A stretch of DNA of 64,000 nt from Cohnella fermenti (GTDB lineage Bacteria > Bacillota > Bacilli > Paenibacillales > Paenibacillaceae). The notes beneath the pieces were generated by a model. That model did no database searches. It had not been told where the DNA came from and saw only the letters and a list, made by a program, of their open reading frames with translations. Positions 1 to 8,012 of the stretch are shown piece after piece. Both the position numbers and the translations under genes were made by a program. The stretch lies in contig NZ_SSOB01000003.1 of assembly GCF_004801405.1 (NCBI RefSeq), forward strand, positions 124,001 to 188,000, read 5' to 3'. The first letter of the stretch is position 1, and each line of letters starts with the position of its first letter.

Positions 1-749
1 ATGACGCCGCCGAGGCTTCCGTACGTCCGGCTGTAGTTGCCGAAGTTGTTCACGTAGAACGAGAAGAGCAGCGAGGAGGCGATCCAGCCGACCGAGGCGA
101 AGATGGAGCCCGGCATCACTTCCGGCCAGGTGAGGCGGCGATCCGGCAGCATGCGGTAGAGCAGCAGGAACACGCAGAAAAGAACGACGACCGGAGCGAC
201 GACCTGGAGCACCGACCACACTCTCGACCAATGATCCGGCACGCCGAGCCGGGTGAACAGCTCCTCCTGGATCGTCTGTCCGAACACGAGCAGAGCCATA
301 ACCATGATGATGATCGCGGCGAGAACGAGAGTGGCCAGCAGCGAGATGCCGCGCATCTTCCAGAGCGCCCGCTGCTCTTGTTCGCCGTAGGCTTTGTTGA
401 GTCCCTTGATCATCGCGTTCACGGCGCCGGAGGCCGACCAGATCGAGCCGAGCAGACCGACGGAGAGCAGCGCCCCGCTCTGGTTCGCGGTCACTTCGCC
501 GACGACGTCCCGCACCGAGCTTCCGGTAGCGTTCGGCAGAAGGCGTGTCAAGATGTCCATCAGCGTATCCGAGGATAGATGGAAGTAGCCGATCAAGCTG
601 ATCAGGAAGATGAGGAACGGGAAGAAGGCCAGAATCAAGTAATAGCTGAGCTGGGCGCCCAAGGAGAGGACGTCCGTCTCGTTGAATTGCGCGATCAAGC
701 CGCGAAGGCGCGGCGGCAGCCGGTTCATCAGCGTTCTCATCGGATTCAT
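1..749 (-). CDS. YihY/BrkB family membrane protein, 3' end beyond window
   Basis: The start ATG at 749 has GGGAGG a few bases upstream. 249 complete codons are visible before the reading frame leaves the left edge. The protein is strongly hydrophobic, with an early SLGAQLSYY motif followed by FPFLIFLISLIGYF, further membrane segments, and the family signature FYVNNFGSYSRTYGSLGGV just before the edge. This is the UPF0761/YihY family, once misnamed ribonuclease BN. The family sits in the cytoplasmic membrane and its function is not established. The full-length protein would be expected to run about 30-50 residues further. Confidence 0.9.
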   Translation of the reverse strand, partial: MNPMRTLMNRLPPRLRGLIAQFNETDVLSLGAQLSYYLILAFFPFLIFLISLIGYFHLSSDTLMDILTRLLPNATGSSVRDVVGEVTANQSGALLSVGLLGSIWSASGAVNAMIKGLNKAYGEQEQRALWKMRGISLLATLVLAAIIIMVMALLVFGQTIQEELFTRLGVPDHWSRVWSVLQVVAPVVVLFCVFLLLYRMLPDRRLTWPEVMPGSIFASVGWIASSLLFSFYVNNFGNYSRTYGSLGGV

Positions 750-884
750 GGGGCAGCGCCTCCCTTCCGTTCGAATGTATGATCGTTATTACCCCGAGCG
801 GCACGGATTAAAAAACAGCCTCCGCGGCGTAACGGGGGATTGCGAGAGAGGAGGTTCGACGGGTGGCAGTGCGCGCAGTCGGTT

Positions 885-1085
885 CTACCATGTGTCCGGA
901 TATAGAATCATATTTATCCCGACTGCAGCCCATGCGGCCAATCCAAGCACAACGACCACCACTCTATATAGGCGATTGCGGGAGATTTTAAACATAAAAT
1001 GAATGACCGCCGCAACAACGATTCCGCCTGCCAGCCAATATAGCCAGAGAGGATAACAAGGAAAAACCTCGGAGTTCCTTATGTA
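885..1085 (-). other. small hydrophobic open frame without a standard start
   Basis: The minus-strand frame ending at TAG 885-887 reads as a two-segment membrane peptide (LAGGIVVAAVIHFMF, a short basic turn KISRNR, then VVVVLGLAAWAAVGI). The frame opens after a TGA near 1086 and has no ATG, GTG or TTG before the first hydrophobic stretch. The only ATG, at 995, gives 36 residues with a weak ribosome site, and the upstream part overlaps the terminator hairpin at 1062-1105. It may be the truncated tail of a lost gene or a tiny membrane protein. Nothing else is seen between 750 and 1060. Confidence 0.25.
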
Positions 1086-1105
1086 TCAAGGCATCCGAGG
1101 TTTTT
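1062..1105. terminator. bidirectional terminator after tRNA-Arg
   Basis: AAAAACCTCGG at 1062-1072 is complementary to CCGAGGTTTTT at 1095-1105, giving an 11-bp stem flanked by A and T runs, so it can act on both strands. On the minus strand it lies just downstream of tRNA-Arg. Confidence 0.8.
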
Positions 1106-1140
1106 GAATATTTGTCGACGTTGCTTATCTCTTGGATAAA

Positions 1141-1217
1141 TGGCGTCCCAGGAGGGATTCGAACCCCCGACAACTCGCTTAGAAGGCGAGTGCTCTATCC
1201 TACTGAGCTACTGGGAC
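1141..1217 (-). tRNA. tRNA-Arg (anticodon TCT)
   Basis: Read on the minus strand, the 77-nt sequence begins GTCCCAG and ends CTGGGAC-G-CCA. It has a D arm, an anticodon arm CTCGC-CTTCTAA-GCGAG and a T arm with GGTTCGAATCC. The loop places TCT as anticodon, reading AGA. CCA is encoded. Confidence 0.95.
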
Positions 1218-1368
1218 ACAGCCAGATTATATTACCACAGGGCGCTCGCGAGCTCAAGTACATTTTTGGGAAAAATGGACCGGATACGCTCGAGCTCCCG
1301 CCTTATCCCTTGGCCCCGATTCGGCCCGGCCCGGCAATCCCGAGCTTTGGGCGCGGATGACGGGTTTT

Positions 1369-1539
1369 ATGCGAAAATTCACATTGGCGCAGCTCCATAA
1401 CGGGTCACTTGGGCGATTATATGCGAAAAACCGCATCCATGGCGGCGATTCCGGTCCGAAGCGCCGGATGTATGCTAAAAATCGCATAAAACGCCCGACT
1501 ATATGCGGAATCCGTGCCGACGAATGTGAAAAAACGCAT
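1369..1539 (+). repeat. four-palindrome dispersed element, copy A
   Basis: Four 16-nt units start at 1369, 1421, 1472 and 1524 (spacing 52, 51, 52). They read ATGCGAAAATTCACAT, ATGCGAAAAACCGCAT, ATGCTAAAAATCGCAT and ATGTGAAAAAACGCAT. Each is a short inverted repeat around an A-rich loop. The sequence between units is also similar to the copies at 15194, 29691 and 36482, so the whole of about 170 bp is one homologous element. It lies between tRNA-Arg and the acetyltransferase gene, both on the minus strand. Confidence 0.85.
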
Positions 1540-1570
1540 AAAATCGCGTGGATCATCGGATCGGAGGGCG

Positions 1571-1655
1571 GATGGGCGAGCTCATGGACGCATGGGTGCA
1601 TGGCGTATGGGCGCATGGGCGTATGGGCGTAAGGGCGCAGGGCGGGCACGTGGGC
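1571..1655. repeat. degenerate 10-nt G-rich tandem tract
   Basis: Loose repeats of GCGTATGGGC and GCGCATGGGC follow copy A of the dispersed element. No coding role is apparent. The remainder of 1218-1691 shows nothing further. Confidence 0.6.
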
Positions 1656-1691
1656 GGACGGCTCATTGGCGGATAGATGGGCTGCAGGCAG

Positions 1692-2252
1692 CTATATAAA
1701 TTTGACCATATGACGGAACGGCAGCGCGTTGATCGTCACGTCCTTGTTCTGGACGTAACCGAGGCGGAGGTAGAGGGAATGCGCTCTCTCGTTGGCGTAG
1801 TCGACGTTTAACGCGAGCTTGCGGTGGCCCAGCCGCGCAGCCCAGGCTTCGGCGGCGTCAAGCAGCTCGGTTCCGAAGCCCCGCCCCGCATAGTCCTCGA
1901 ACACGGCGAACGAGTCGATGTAAAATTCGTCGGGGTCGGCTTCGACATCGAGGACGGCGTTCGCATCGCCGAGTGTTGCGCGCAGCCGGTCCTGGATCGG
2001 CTTGTCGAGGCTCGGGGCGTCGCTGCCGTGATAGCAGAGAATCATGCCCGCGACTTCGCCTTCCGATTGTTTAACCAGAATGTTGCGGTAGCTGAAGCGG
2101 TTGCCTTCCGTCTGGCAATACTGCTCCAACTGCCGCGCGGCCGCTTGCTCGGACGTCTCGCCGGTCAGTTGCAGGGCAATGTCGTGTATGGCGCGAACGA
2201 TAAGCCGGACGACGGGCTCGGCGTCGCGCGGCGTTGCAGGTCGGATTGTCAT
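1692..2252 (-). CDS. GNAT family N-acetyltransferase
   Basis: A 186-residue protein of typical GNAT size. It begins MTIRPATPRDAEPVVRLI, the usual N-terminal strand and helix, and contains EFYIDSFAVFEDYAGRGFGTELL, which matches the acetyl-CoA pyrophosphate loop (R/Q-x-x-G-x-G/A; here AGRGFGT). It ends with a strand like NERAHSLYLRLGY, the usual substrate-side helix. It should transfer an acetyl group from acetyl-CoA to an amine, but the substrate cannot be read from the sequence. The start at 2252 has AGGAGA nine bases upstream. The gene stands alone, with the next minus-strand gene starting about 160 bp upstream. Confidence 0.85.
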   Translation of the reverse strand: MTIRPATPRDAEPVVRLIVRAIHDIALQLTGETSEQAAARQLEQYCQTEGNRFSYRNILVKQSEGEVAGMILCYHGSDAPSLDKPIQDRLRATLGDANAVLDVEADPDEFYIDSFAVFEDYAGRGFGTELLDAAEAWAARLGHRKLALNVDYANERAHSLYLRLGYVQNKDVTINALPFRHMVKFI

Positions 2253-2414
2253 CGTGTGTTCTCCTGTCGGCTCGTGATGGGGAGGTGCGGTGTTGCTAGG
2301 TTGTCCATTATTATCTCGGAAAAAAGCCGCCCCGCCCGTCGAAGCGACGGGAGAGACGACTTGGGACGATTATCCGGTCGGGACGGTTGTCCGGGCCGGG
2401 CGGTGCTCCGCTCG

Positions 2415-2702
2415 CTATTCCTTCGCCTGCGCGCGATGGAAGCCGCCGATGTGTGCGCCGGGTCCGGGGCCGTGGAATCCGGGGCCCGGACCGTGAAATC
2501 CGGGACCGAAGCCCGGACCGTGAAATCCGGGACCGAAGCCCGGACCGGGACCAGGGCCGGGAAAGCCGGGGCCGAATCCGGCGCCGGGGAAGAACGGTCC
2601 GAACGGGATCGGAAGCAGTGCGGGCGGGTACGGGTAAGGGTACGGATACGGCGGATAAGGATACGGGTAGGGCGGGTATGGGCCGAAGGGGCCAAGGGCC
2701 AT
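2415..2702 (-). CDS. Gly/Pro-rich low-complexity protein, coat-like
   Basis: A 95-residue protein made almost only of Pro, Gly, Tyr and Phe. The N-terminal third is PYPPYPYPYPPYPYP, and the C-terminal half repeats GPGFHGPG and GFGPGFHGPG units. The ATG at 2702 has a clear GGAGGA ribosome site at suitable spacing, which supports translation of this frame over the two overlapping ones. Such compositions occur in Bacillota spore coat and exosporium proteins, but no named family is recognised. Placement next to an Sda-like gene fits a sporulation role, which remains an inference. Confidence 0.65.
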   Translation of the reverse strand: MALGPFGPYPPYPYPYPPYPYPYPYPPALLPIPFGPFFPGAGFGPGFPGPGPGPGFGPGFHGPGFGPGFHGPGPGFHGPGPGAHIGGFHRAQAKE

Positions 2703-2769
2703 ATCGATTCCTCCACAATCAGGATGATATCAGCCTATGCCCGGTCCCGAATCCGTGACACTGCCGGTC

Positions 2770-2943
2770 TCAATGCAAGCCGATCTCGCGAATGACCTCT
2801 TCGATCGTCAACCGCCGTTCCTTGATCTCCCGAAGGAGAATCTGGATGAATTCATCGTCCATGGAACGCTCCGACGCGTCCCGGAATTCGTGCAGCAGCC
2901 TCTCGTTGTCGAGCGAATGTACAGTCGTCTCCATATTCCTCAT
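2770..2943 (-). CDS. sda: Sda-like sporulation checkpoint protein
   Basis: A 57-residue protein. The core LDNERLLHEFRDASERSMDD followed by EFIQILLREIKERRL aligns with B. subtilis Sda ([20 protein letters not shown], then DFIELIENEIKRRSL). Sda is a helical hairpin that binds the sporulation kinase KinA and blocks phosphorelay activation when replication is disturbed. The start at 2943 is chosen because GGAGGG lies six bases upstream; a longer frame to 2991 lacks a ribosome site. The upstream region holds one DnaA-box-like TTATCCATC on the minus strand (3004-3012), of interest because B. subtilis sda is controlled by DnaA. Confidence 0.7.
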   Translation of the reverse strand: MRNMETTVHSLDNERLLHEFRDASERSMDDEFIQILLREIKERRLTIEEVIREIGLH

Positions 2944-3171
2944 GGGGATCCCTCCGCTAACGATTCTTGATAGAGACAGCCTACCAGACAATTGTTAGAA
3001 AAAGATGGATAATCCGCTAGAGAAGTGTTAACAATCTGAACAAGACGGACCTGTGCGACTGTGACGCTACTTGATTTTTGTCCATTTTCGCCCAATTTGA
3101 ATCAATATTTGCAGCAATTATCTAATAATATCAAGTATATTCCAGCCCTGTCGACAAAGCGGAATCAAACT

Positions 3172-3197
3172 AAAAAAGCTCTGCATCGCAGAGCTTC
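3172..3197 (-). terminator. terminator after tRNA-Gly
   Basis: On the minus strand AGCTCTGC-GAT-GCAGAGCT is followed by TTTTT. It lies 13 bp past the CCA end of the tRNA. Confidence 0.85.
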
Positions 3198-3209
3198 TGT
3201 CGCATGAAC

Positions 3210-3283
3210 TGGAGCGGGTGAAGGGAATCGAACCCTCGCCTCAAGCTTGGGAAGCTGGCGTTCTGCCATTGAACTACACCCGC
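3210..3283 (-). tRNA. tRNA-Gly (anticodon CCC)
   Basis: Minus strand, 74 nt including encoded CCA. Acceptor arms GCGGGTG/CACCCGC pair perfectly, the T loop is TTCGATT, and the anticodon loop TTCCCAA gives CCC, reading GGG. The anticodon stem CCAGC/GCTTG contains one C-U mismatch at its second pair. Confidence 0.92.
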
Positions 3284-3432
3284 AGGATGGTTCCCGTGCA
3301 GATTATAATAGCATACCCGCCGAGCCATGACAATGCATGTTCGAACAATGGGCGTTCCAAGCGATACGATGTGTTCCATGCGATGCGCGTTTGAAGATTT
3401 GGAGGATTTTCCTTTTTCGAAGAAGTTCATGG

Positions 3433-3438
3433 TATAAT
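3433..3438 (+). promoter_or_regulatory. extended -10 promoter element for the ysoA-like gene
   Basis: TATAAT preceded by TGG (extended -10) lies 53 bp before the GTG start. No good -35 box is seen at 16-18 bp. Confidence 0.55.
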
Positions 3439-3491
3439 GCGGGGGAATCGGCAACCGAAGGCCGGACGGCCGACAGGAAGGGGTTCGCCTT

Positions 3492-4406
3492 GTGAGTGAA
3501 GCGAAGGATAACTTGGTCTTGTTCCCCAAGACGTTGGATTACTATCAGATACAATTAACGAGAATGCTCGAGACCGAGAGATACGCGGACGCCAAGGGAT
3601 TGCTCCAATTCCTGCTTCAGTGCGGAGGCGAGGCGGAGCGTCATCATACGGAGTGGCAGGCGCTGCTCGGCTGGCTGGAAGCGGCGTTCCCGGAGGCGGG
3701 AGAAGGCTTCTTCTCCGGGGAAGCGCTGCTGGAGGACGAGGAGGAAGACGCGGAGGAGACGCTGAGGCAGAGGCTTGCCGAGCGAACGGGCCAGGACGCC
3801 GAATATATTCCGAGGCTGCTCGCCGGGCTGGGCGGATCGGAGGACCCGGAGCAGCAACTGATGATTCTGGGGCAGCTCTCCTATGTGGAGCATCCGGAGA
3901 TCGAAGGCGCGCTTCGCAAGTGGCTGCTTGACTCGGAGCATCACGCCATCGTTCAATTCCGCGCGCTGCAGACCCTTCGCAGGCAGGGGGCGGCGGGGGC
4001 CGTTCATTTCCTTCGCGGCGGGGAGCTGCTGCAGGCGGAGGCGGAGGCGGTTCCTCTGCAATTCGCGGATTTCCCGCCGGCGGTGTCGGACGTATTGGAT
4101 CGCGTGCGTCAGACTGCGGAAGTGTCCGATCCGACGCTCAGCTACTTCGCCGAGGAGATGTGGAAGGAATGCATTCAGGTCGCCTTCGGCACGCCGATTT
4201 ATCGGCACATGATCGAGGAGGAGGACGGGGCGACCGATACTTGGGCTGCGGCGGTCCACCAGTTCCTCACCGAGAAGCTGCACGGGAAGCAGGGAGACGA
4301 CTGGGTGCGGGAGCAGTACGGCATAACGGGAGATCTCCGGTTCCGCTACGAGCAGGCGCTGCGGTGGCTGCGGATGTATGCCGGCGAATTGGCCCCGGAT
4401 GCATGA
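3492..4406 (+). CDS. YsoA-like helical-repeat protein
   Basis: A 304-residue soluble protein, mostly acidic and helical, with TPR/HEAT-like segments (ALRKWLLDSEHHAIVQFRAL resembles a HEAT helix pair). B. subtilis has the TPR protein YsoA at the same place, directly upstream of tig, so this is probably its positional counterpart. Sequence alone gives only the helical repeat character. The GTG start has AGGAAGGGG about eight bases upstream. Function is unknown; the family is thought to mediate protein contacts. Confidence 0.7.
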   Translation: MSEAKDNLVLFPKTLDYYQIQLTRMLETERYADAKGLLQFLLQCGGEAERHHTEWQALLGWLEAAFPEAGEGFFSGEALLEDEEEDAEETLRQRLAERTGQDAEYIPRLLAGLGGSEDPEQQLMILGQLSYVEHPEIEGALRKWLLDSEHHAIVQFRALQTLRRQGAAGAVHFLRGGELLQAEAEAVPLQFADFPPAVSDVLDRVRQTAEVSDPTLSYFAEEMWKECIQVAFGTPIYRHMIEEEDGATDTWAAAVHQFLTEKLHGKQGDDWVREQYGITGDLRFRYEQALRWLRMYAGELAPDA

Positions 4407-4431
4407 TTGCACACGTGGCAGCATTCGGCCC

Positions 4432-4460
4432 TTGAAATGATGAGTAGGGTTGTTTATAAT
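4432..4460 (+). promoter_or_regulatory. sigma-A promoter of tig
   Basis: TTGAAA (4432-4437), a 17-bp spacer and TATAAT (4455-4460) lie 62 bp before the tig start. Confidence 0.8.
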
Positions 4461-4522
4461 AGAATGGTTTATGTAAAGCTGCCGCCAGGTCGGCAAGCCG
4501 TCTTCGGAGGGGAATGCAAATT

Positions 4523-5812
4523 ATGAAAGCAACTTGGGAAAAAATAGAAAAGAATATCGGTCTGCTCGAAGTCGAGATCGATGCGGAGCAAGTCGCGGGC
4601 GCGCTGGACAAGGCGTTCAAGAAAGTCGTGCAGAAGGTTAACGTTCCTGGATTCCGCAAAGGCAAAGTGCCGCGCGCAATCTTCGAAGCTCGCTTCGGCG
4701 TAGAAAGCCTGTATCAGGACGCGATCGACATTCTGCTGCCGGACGCGTACAGCGATGCGGTAGACCAAACCGGCATCGTGCCGGTCGACCGTCCGAGCGT
4801 CGACGTCGAGCAATTCGAGAAGGGCCAAGCGTTCAAGTTCAAGGCCAAGGTAACCGTCAAGCCGGAAGTGAAGCTGGGCGAGTACAAGGGGCTGGAAGCT
4901 CCTGCCGCCGACGCCGAAGTCAGCGAAGAAGAAGTGACGGCCGAACTGAACCGTCTGCAGCAGCGCCATGCCGAGCTCGTCGTGATCGACGAAGGTCCGG
5001 CTCAATTGGGCGACATGACGGTTATCGACTTCGAAGGCTTCGATAACGGCGTGCCGTTCGAAGGCGGCAAGGGCGAGCGCTATTCGCTCGAGCTGGGCTC
5101 CGGCTCGTTCATTCCGGGCTTCGAAGACCAAGTGGTCGGCCTGAACATCGCGGAAGAGAAGGACATCGAAGTGACGTTCCCGGAGAACTACCAAGCCGAG
5201 GAGCTCGCGGGCAAGCCTGTCGTATTCAAGGTGAAGCTGCACGAGATCAAGCGCAAGAATCTGCCGGAACTCGACGACGAGTTCGCGAAGGATGTCAGCG
5301 AATTCGATACGTTGGATGAATACAAAGCCGATCTGTCGAGCAAGCTTAAGGAGCGCAAGGTGAAGGATGCCGAAGTCGCTCGCGAATCCGCCATCATCGA
5401 GAAAGCGTCCGAAGGCGCGGAAGTCGACGTGCCGGAAGTGATGATCGATAACGAAGTCGACAACATGCTCAAGGACTTCGAGAGCCGCATCCGCCAGCAA
5501 GGCATGACGCTCGAGCTGTACTTCCAGTTCAGCGGCCAGGACGAAGCTGCGCTGAAGGGTCAGATGAAGACCGACGCCGAGAAGCGCGTCCGGAACAATC
5601 TTGTCCTTGAGGAAGTAGCGAAGGTTGAGAACCTCGAAGTAACGGACGAAGAGCTGGACGAGGAGCTGGCGAACCTCGCGAAGATGTACGGCCGCACGGC
5701 GGACGAGCTTCGCAACATCTTCACCTCGAACGGTTACATCAGCACCTTGACAGCCGATCTGAAGGTACGCAAAGCGGTTAAGTTCCTCGTTGAGAACAGC
5801 AAGAACGCGTAA
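4523..5812 (+). CDS. tig: trigger factor
   Basis: A ribosome-bound chaperone and peptidyl-prolyl isomerase of 429 residues, the usual length. The ribosome-docking signature GFRKGKVPR is near residue 45. An FKBP-type domain follows at about 150-245 ([11 protein letters not shown] ... [16 protein letters not shown]), then the helical C-terminal domain that cradles nascent chains. The second of two in-frame ATGs (4523) is preferred because GGAGGGG lies ten bases before it; the ATG at 4514 abuts the ribosome site. It has its own promoter and terminator, so it is separate from clpP, although it heads the same protein-quality cluster. Confidence 0.97.
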   Translation: MKATWEKIEKNIGLLEVEIDAEQVAGALDKAFKKVVQKVNVPGFRKGKVPRAIFEARFGVESLYQDAIDILLPDAYSDAVDQTGIVPVDRPSVDVEQFEKGQAFKFKAKVTVKPEVKLGEYKGLEAPAADAEVSEEEVTAELNRLQQRHAELVVIDEGPAQLGDMTVIDFEGFDNGVPFEGGKGERYSLELGSGSFIPGFEDQVVGLNIAEEKDIEVTFPENYQAEELAGKPVVFKVKLHEIKRKNLPELDDEFAKDVSEFDTLDEYKADLSSKLKERKVKDAEVARESAIIEKASEGAEVDVPEVMIDNEVDNMLKDFESRIRQQGMTLELYFQFSGQDEAALKGQMKTDAEKRVRNNLVLEEVAKVENLEVTDEELDEELANLAKMYGRTADELRNIFTSNGYISTLTADLKVRKAVKFLVENSKNA

Positions 5813-5833
5813 TCGATATCGGTACCTACATCG

Positions 5834-5869
5834 AACAAGGCACGTGGCATTCCCGCGTGCCTTGTTTTT
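5834..5869 (+). terminator. terminator of tig
   Basis: AACAAGGCACG pairs with CGTGCCTTGTT around a short loop and is followed by a T run. Confidence 0.9.
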
Positions 5870-5912
5870 CACCCTACATAAGCCTGAATCCGAATACGGA
5901 CTTTCCGCTCGC

Positions 5913-5941
5913 ATGACATTGCGCATTGAACGTGTTAGAAT
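5913..5941 (+). promoter_or_regulatory. sigma-A promoter of clpP
   Basis: ATGACA (5913-5918), a 17-bp spacer and TAGAAT (5936-5941). No CtsR heptamer repeat (GGTCAAA type) is visible near it, unlike B. subtilis clpP. Confidence 0.65.
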
Positions 5942-5963
5942 ATTACCGATACTCGAAGTCCAA

Positions 5964-6015
5964 CGCATTCAAGGCCACCACTGCATTTAAGTCCACCAAA
6001 TGTATTTAAGTCCAT
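5964..6015 (+). repeat. three imperfect direct repeats in the clpP leader
   Basis: GCATTCAAGGCCACC (5964), GCATTTAAGTCCACC (5982) and GTATTTAAGTCCAT (6002) repeat at 18 and 20 nt between the promoter and the clpP ribosome site. Confidence 0.7.
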
Positions 6016-6037
6016 TAGAGAAAAGAGGTTGGAATCC

Positions 6038-6628
6038 ATGAACTTGGTACCGATCGTCGTCGAACAGACGAACCGCGGAGAACGATCGTACGATATTTAT
6101 TCCCGTCTGCTCAAGGACAGAATAATTTTTCTCGGAAGTGCAATAGATGACGATGTAGCCAATTCCATCATTGCCCAACTGCTTTTCCTGGCGGCAGATG
6201 ATCCAGAGAAGGATATTAGCCTGTATATCAATTCTCCCGGCGGTTCCGTTACGGCCGGAATGGGAATATATGATACGATGCAATTCATCAAGCCGGATGT
6301 AAGCACGATCTGCGTCGGGATGGCCGCGAGCATGGGGTCCTTGCTTCTGACAGCGGGAGCCAAGGGCAAGCGCTTCGCGCTTCCGAACAGCGAGATCATG
6401 ATTCACCAGCCGCTTGGCGGTGTCAGAGGGCAGGCAGCCGACATCAAGATTCATGCCGACTGGATTATCAAGACCAAGGAGAAGTTGAACCGCATCTATG
6501 TTGAACGTACCGGTCAGAGCTACGAGACCATCGAGAAGGATACCGATCGCGACAACTTCATGAGCGCCGAGGATGCCCGCGCTTACGGACTTGTGGATAA
6601 GGTCATCGCCTCTCCCATCAACGGTTAA
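6038..6628 (+). CDS. clpP: ATP-dependent Clp protease proteolytic subunit
   Basis: The serine peptidase that forms the double-heptamer degradation chamber and works with ClpX, encoded 11 bp downstream. It is 196 residues long, typical. The catalytic triad is visible as Ser-98 (GMAASMGS), His-123 (EIMIHQP) and Asp-172 (DTDRDNF). The start at 6038 gives the conserved [20 protein letters not shown]-terminus and has AGAGG nine bases upstream; an in-frame TTG nine bases earlier overlaps that site. In B. subtilis clpP is unlinked to clpX, so the tig-clpP-clpX order here is like that of many other bacteria. Confidence 0.97.
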   Translation: MNLVPIVVEQTNRGERSYDIYSRLLKDRIIFLGSAIDDDVANSIIAQLLFLAADDPEKDISLYINSPGGSVTAGMGIYDTMQFIKPDVSTICVGMAASMGSLLLTAGAKGKRFALPNSEIMIHQPLGGVRGQAADIKIHADWIIKTKEKLNRIYVERTGQSYETIEKDTDRDNFMSAEDARAYGLVDKVIASPING

Positions 6629-6639
6629 GGAGTGATCCC

Positions 6640-7899
6640 ATGGGATTCAAATTCAACGACGAGAAGGGCCAACTGAAGTGCTCCTTCTGCGGCAAGTCGC
6701 AAGACCAGGTTCGCAAGCTGGTCGCCGGTCCCGGCGTCTATATATGCGATGAGTGCATCGAGCTGTGCACCGAGATCGTGGAAGAGGAGCTCGGGCACGA
6801 GGAAGAGCTCGATCTGAAGGATATCCCGAAGCCGAAGGATATCCGCAACATCCTGGACCAATACGTCATCGGCCAGGAGCAAGCGAAGAAGTCCCTCTCC
6901 GTAGCGGTCTACAACCACTACAAGCGGATCAATTCGCAGAGCAAGATCGAGGACGTCGAGCTTCAGAAGAGCAACATCATGCTCGTCGGCCCGACGGGCT
7001 CCGGCAAGACGCTGCTCGCCCAGACGATGGCGAAGATTCTGAATGTTCCGTTCGCGATCGCGGACGCCACTTCCTTGACGGAAGCGGGCTATGTCGGCGA
7101 GGACGTCGAGAACATTCTGCTGAAGCTGATCCAAGCGGCCGACTACGATGTGGAGAAGGCCGAGCGCGGCATTATCTATATCGACGAGATCGACAAGGTT
7201 GCCCGCAAGTCGGAGAACCCTTCGATTACGCGCGACGTCTCCGGCGAAGGCGTGCAGCAGGCGCTGCTGAAGATTCTCGAAGGCACGGTCGCTTCCGTTC
7301 CTCCGCAAGGCGGACGCAAGCATCCGCACCAGGAGTTTATCCAGATCGACACGACGAACATCCTGTTCCTGTGCGGCGGCGCATTCGACGGCCTGGAGCA
7401 GATCATCAAGCGCCGCATCGGCAAGAAGGTCATCGGCTTCAGCACCGGAGCCGAAGGCCAGAAGGATCTGAAGCCGGGCGAATACCTGTCCCTGGTGCAG
7501 CCGGAAGACCTGCTGAAGTTCGGCCTGATTCCGGAATTCGTCGGCCGTCTGCCGGTCATCTCCTCGCTGGAGCCGCTGGATGAGCCCGCTCTCGTACGGA
7601 TTCTGTCCGAACCGAAGAACGCTCTCGTCAAGCAGTATCAGAAGCTGCTCGAGATGGACAACGTCAAGCTCGAGTTCGAGCAAGGCGCGCTCGAGGAGAT
7701 TGCCCGCGAGGCGATCAAGCGCAACACGGGAGCACGCGGTCTTCGCGCCATTATCGAAGGCTTCCTGCTCGAGGTAATGTACGAGATCCCGTCCCGCGAG
7801 GACGTGACGAACTGCGTCATTACCGAGAAGGTCGTCCGCGAGAAGATCGCTCCGGAGCTGACGACGAAGAAAGGCAAGAAAAAAGAAGAAAGCGCGTAA
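6640..7899 (+). CDS. clpX: ATP-dependent Clp protease ATP-binding subunit ClpX
   Basis: An AAA+ unfoldase that feeds substrates to ClpP. It is 419 residues long. It has an N-terminal zinc-binding domain with Cys-14, Cys-17, Cys-36 and Cys-39, Walker A GPTGSGKT near residue 117, Walker B IIYIDEID, and a VIGFS loop that docks on ClpP. The C-terminal region has the sensor-2 motif [12 protein letters not shown] and a Lys-rich tail. AAGGAG lies upstream of the ATG. It is 11 bp after clpP, so the pair is cotranscribed. Confidence 0.98.
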   Translation: MGFKFNDEKGQLKCSFCGKSQDQVRKLVAGPGVYICDECIELCTEIVEEELGHEEELDLKDIPKPKDIRNILDQYVIGQEQAKKSLSVAVYNHYKRINSQSKIEDVELQKSNIMLVGPTGSGKTLLAQTMAKILNVPFAIADATSLTEAGYVGEDVENILLKLIQAADYDVEKAERGIIYIDEIDKVARKSENPSITRDVSGEGVQQALLKILEGTVASVPPQGGRKHPHQEFIQIDTTNILFLCGGAFDGLEQIIKRRIGKKVIGFSTGAEGQKDLKPGEYLSLVQPEDLLKFGLIPEFVGRLPVISSLEPLDEPALVRILSEPKNALVKQYQKLLEMDNVKLEFEQGALEEIAREAIKRNTGARGLRAIIEGFLLEVMYEIPSREDVTNCVITEKVVREKIAPELTTKKGKKKEESA

Positions 7900-8012
7900 G
7901 AACAAGCGGAAGCTTCCGGCTCCTGGCGAGCGGAACGACGTTGCCGGCTTACCTGCGTTGAAGTCTGCCGGTTCCACCCCGAGTTCGCGTTCGCGCGAGC
8001 GGAGGGTGGGAT

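Noticed and set aside
1369..1539. CRISPR-like array (four short palindromic repeats at regular spacing)
   Set aside because: The sequences between repeats are homologous from locus to locus and repeats vary within an array; CRISPR spacers are unique and repeats near identical. No cas genes occur.
1524..1539. CRP binding sites in the palindromes (TGTGA...TCACA)
   Set aside because: Best units have a 4-bp centre where CRP needs 6 bp, and the loop is A-rich in every copy. A dedicated binding protein or RNA hairpin is as likely.
5870..6037. CtsR operator upstream of clpP
   Set aside because: No pair of GGTCAAA-type heptamers is present; the direct repeats there have a different sequence.
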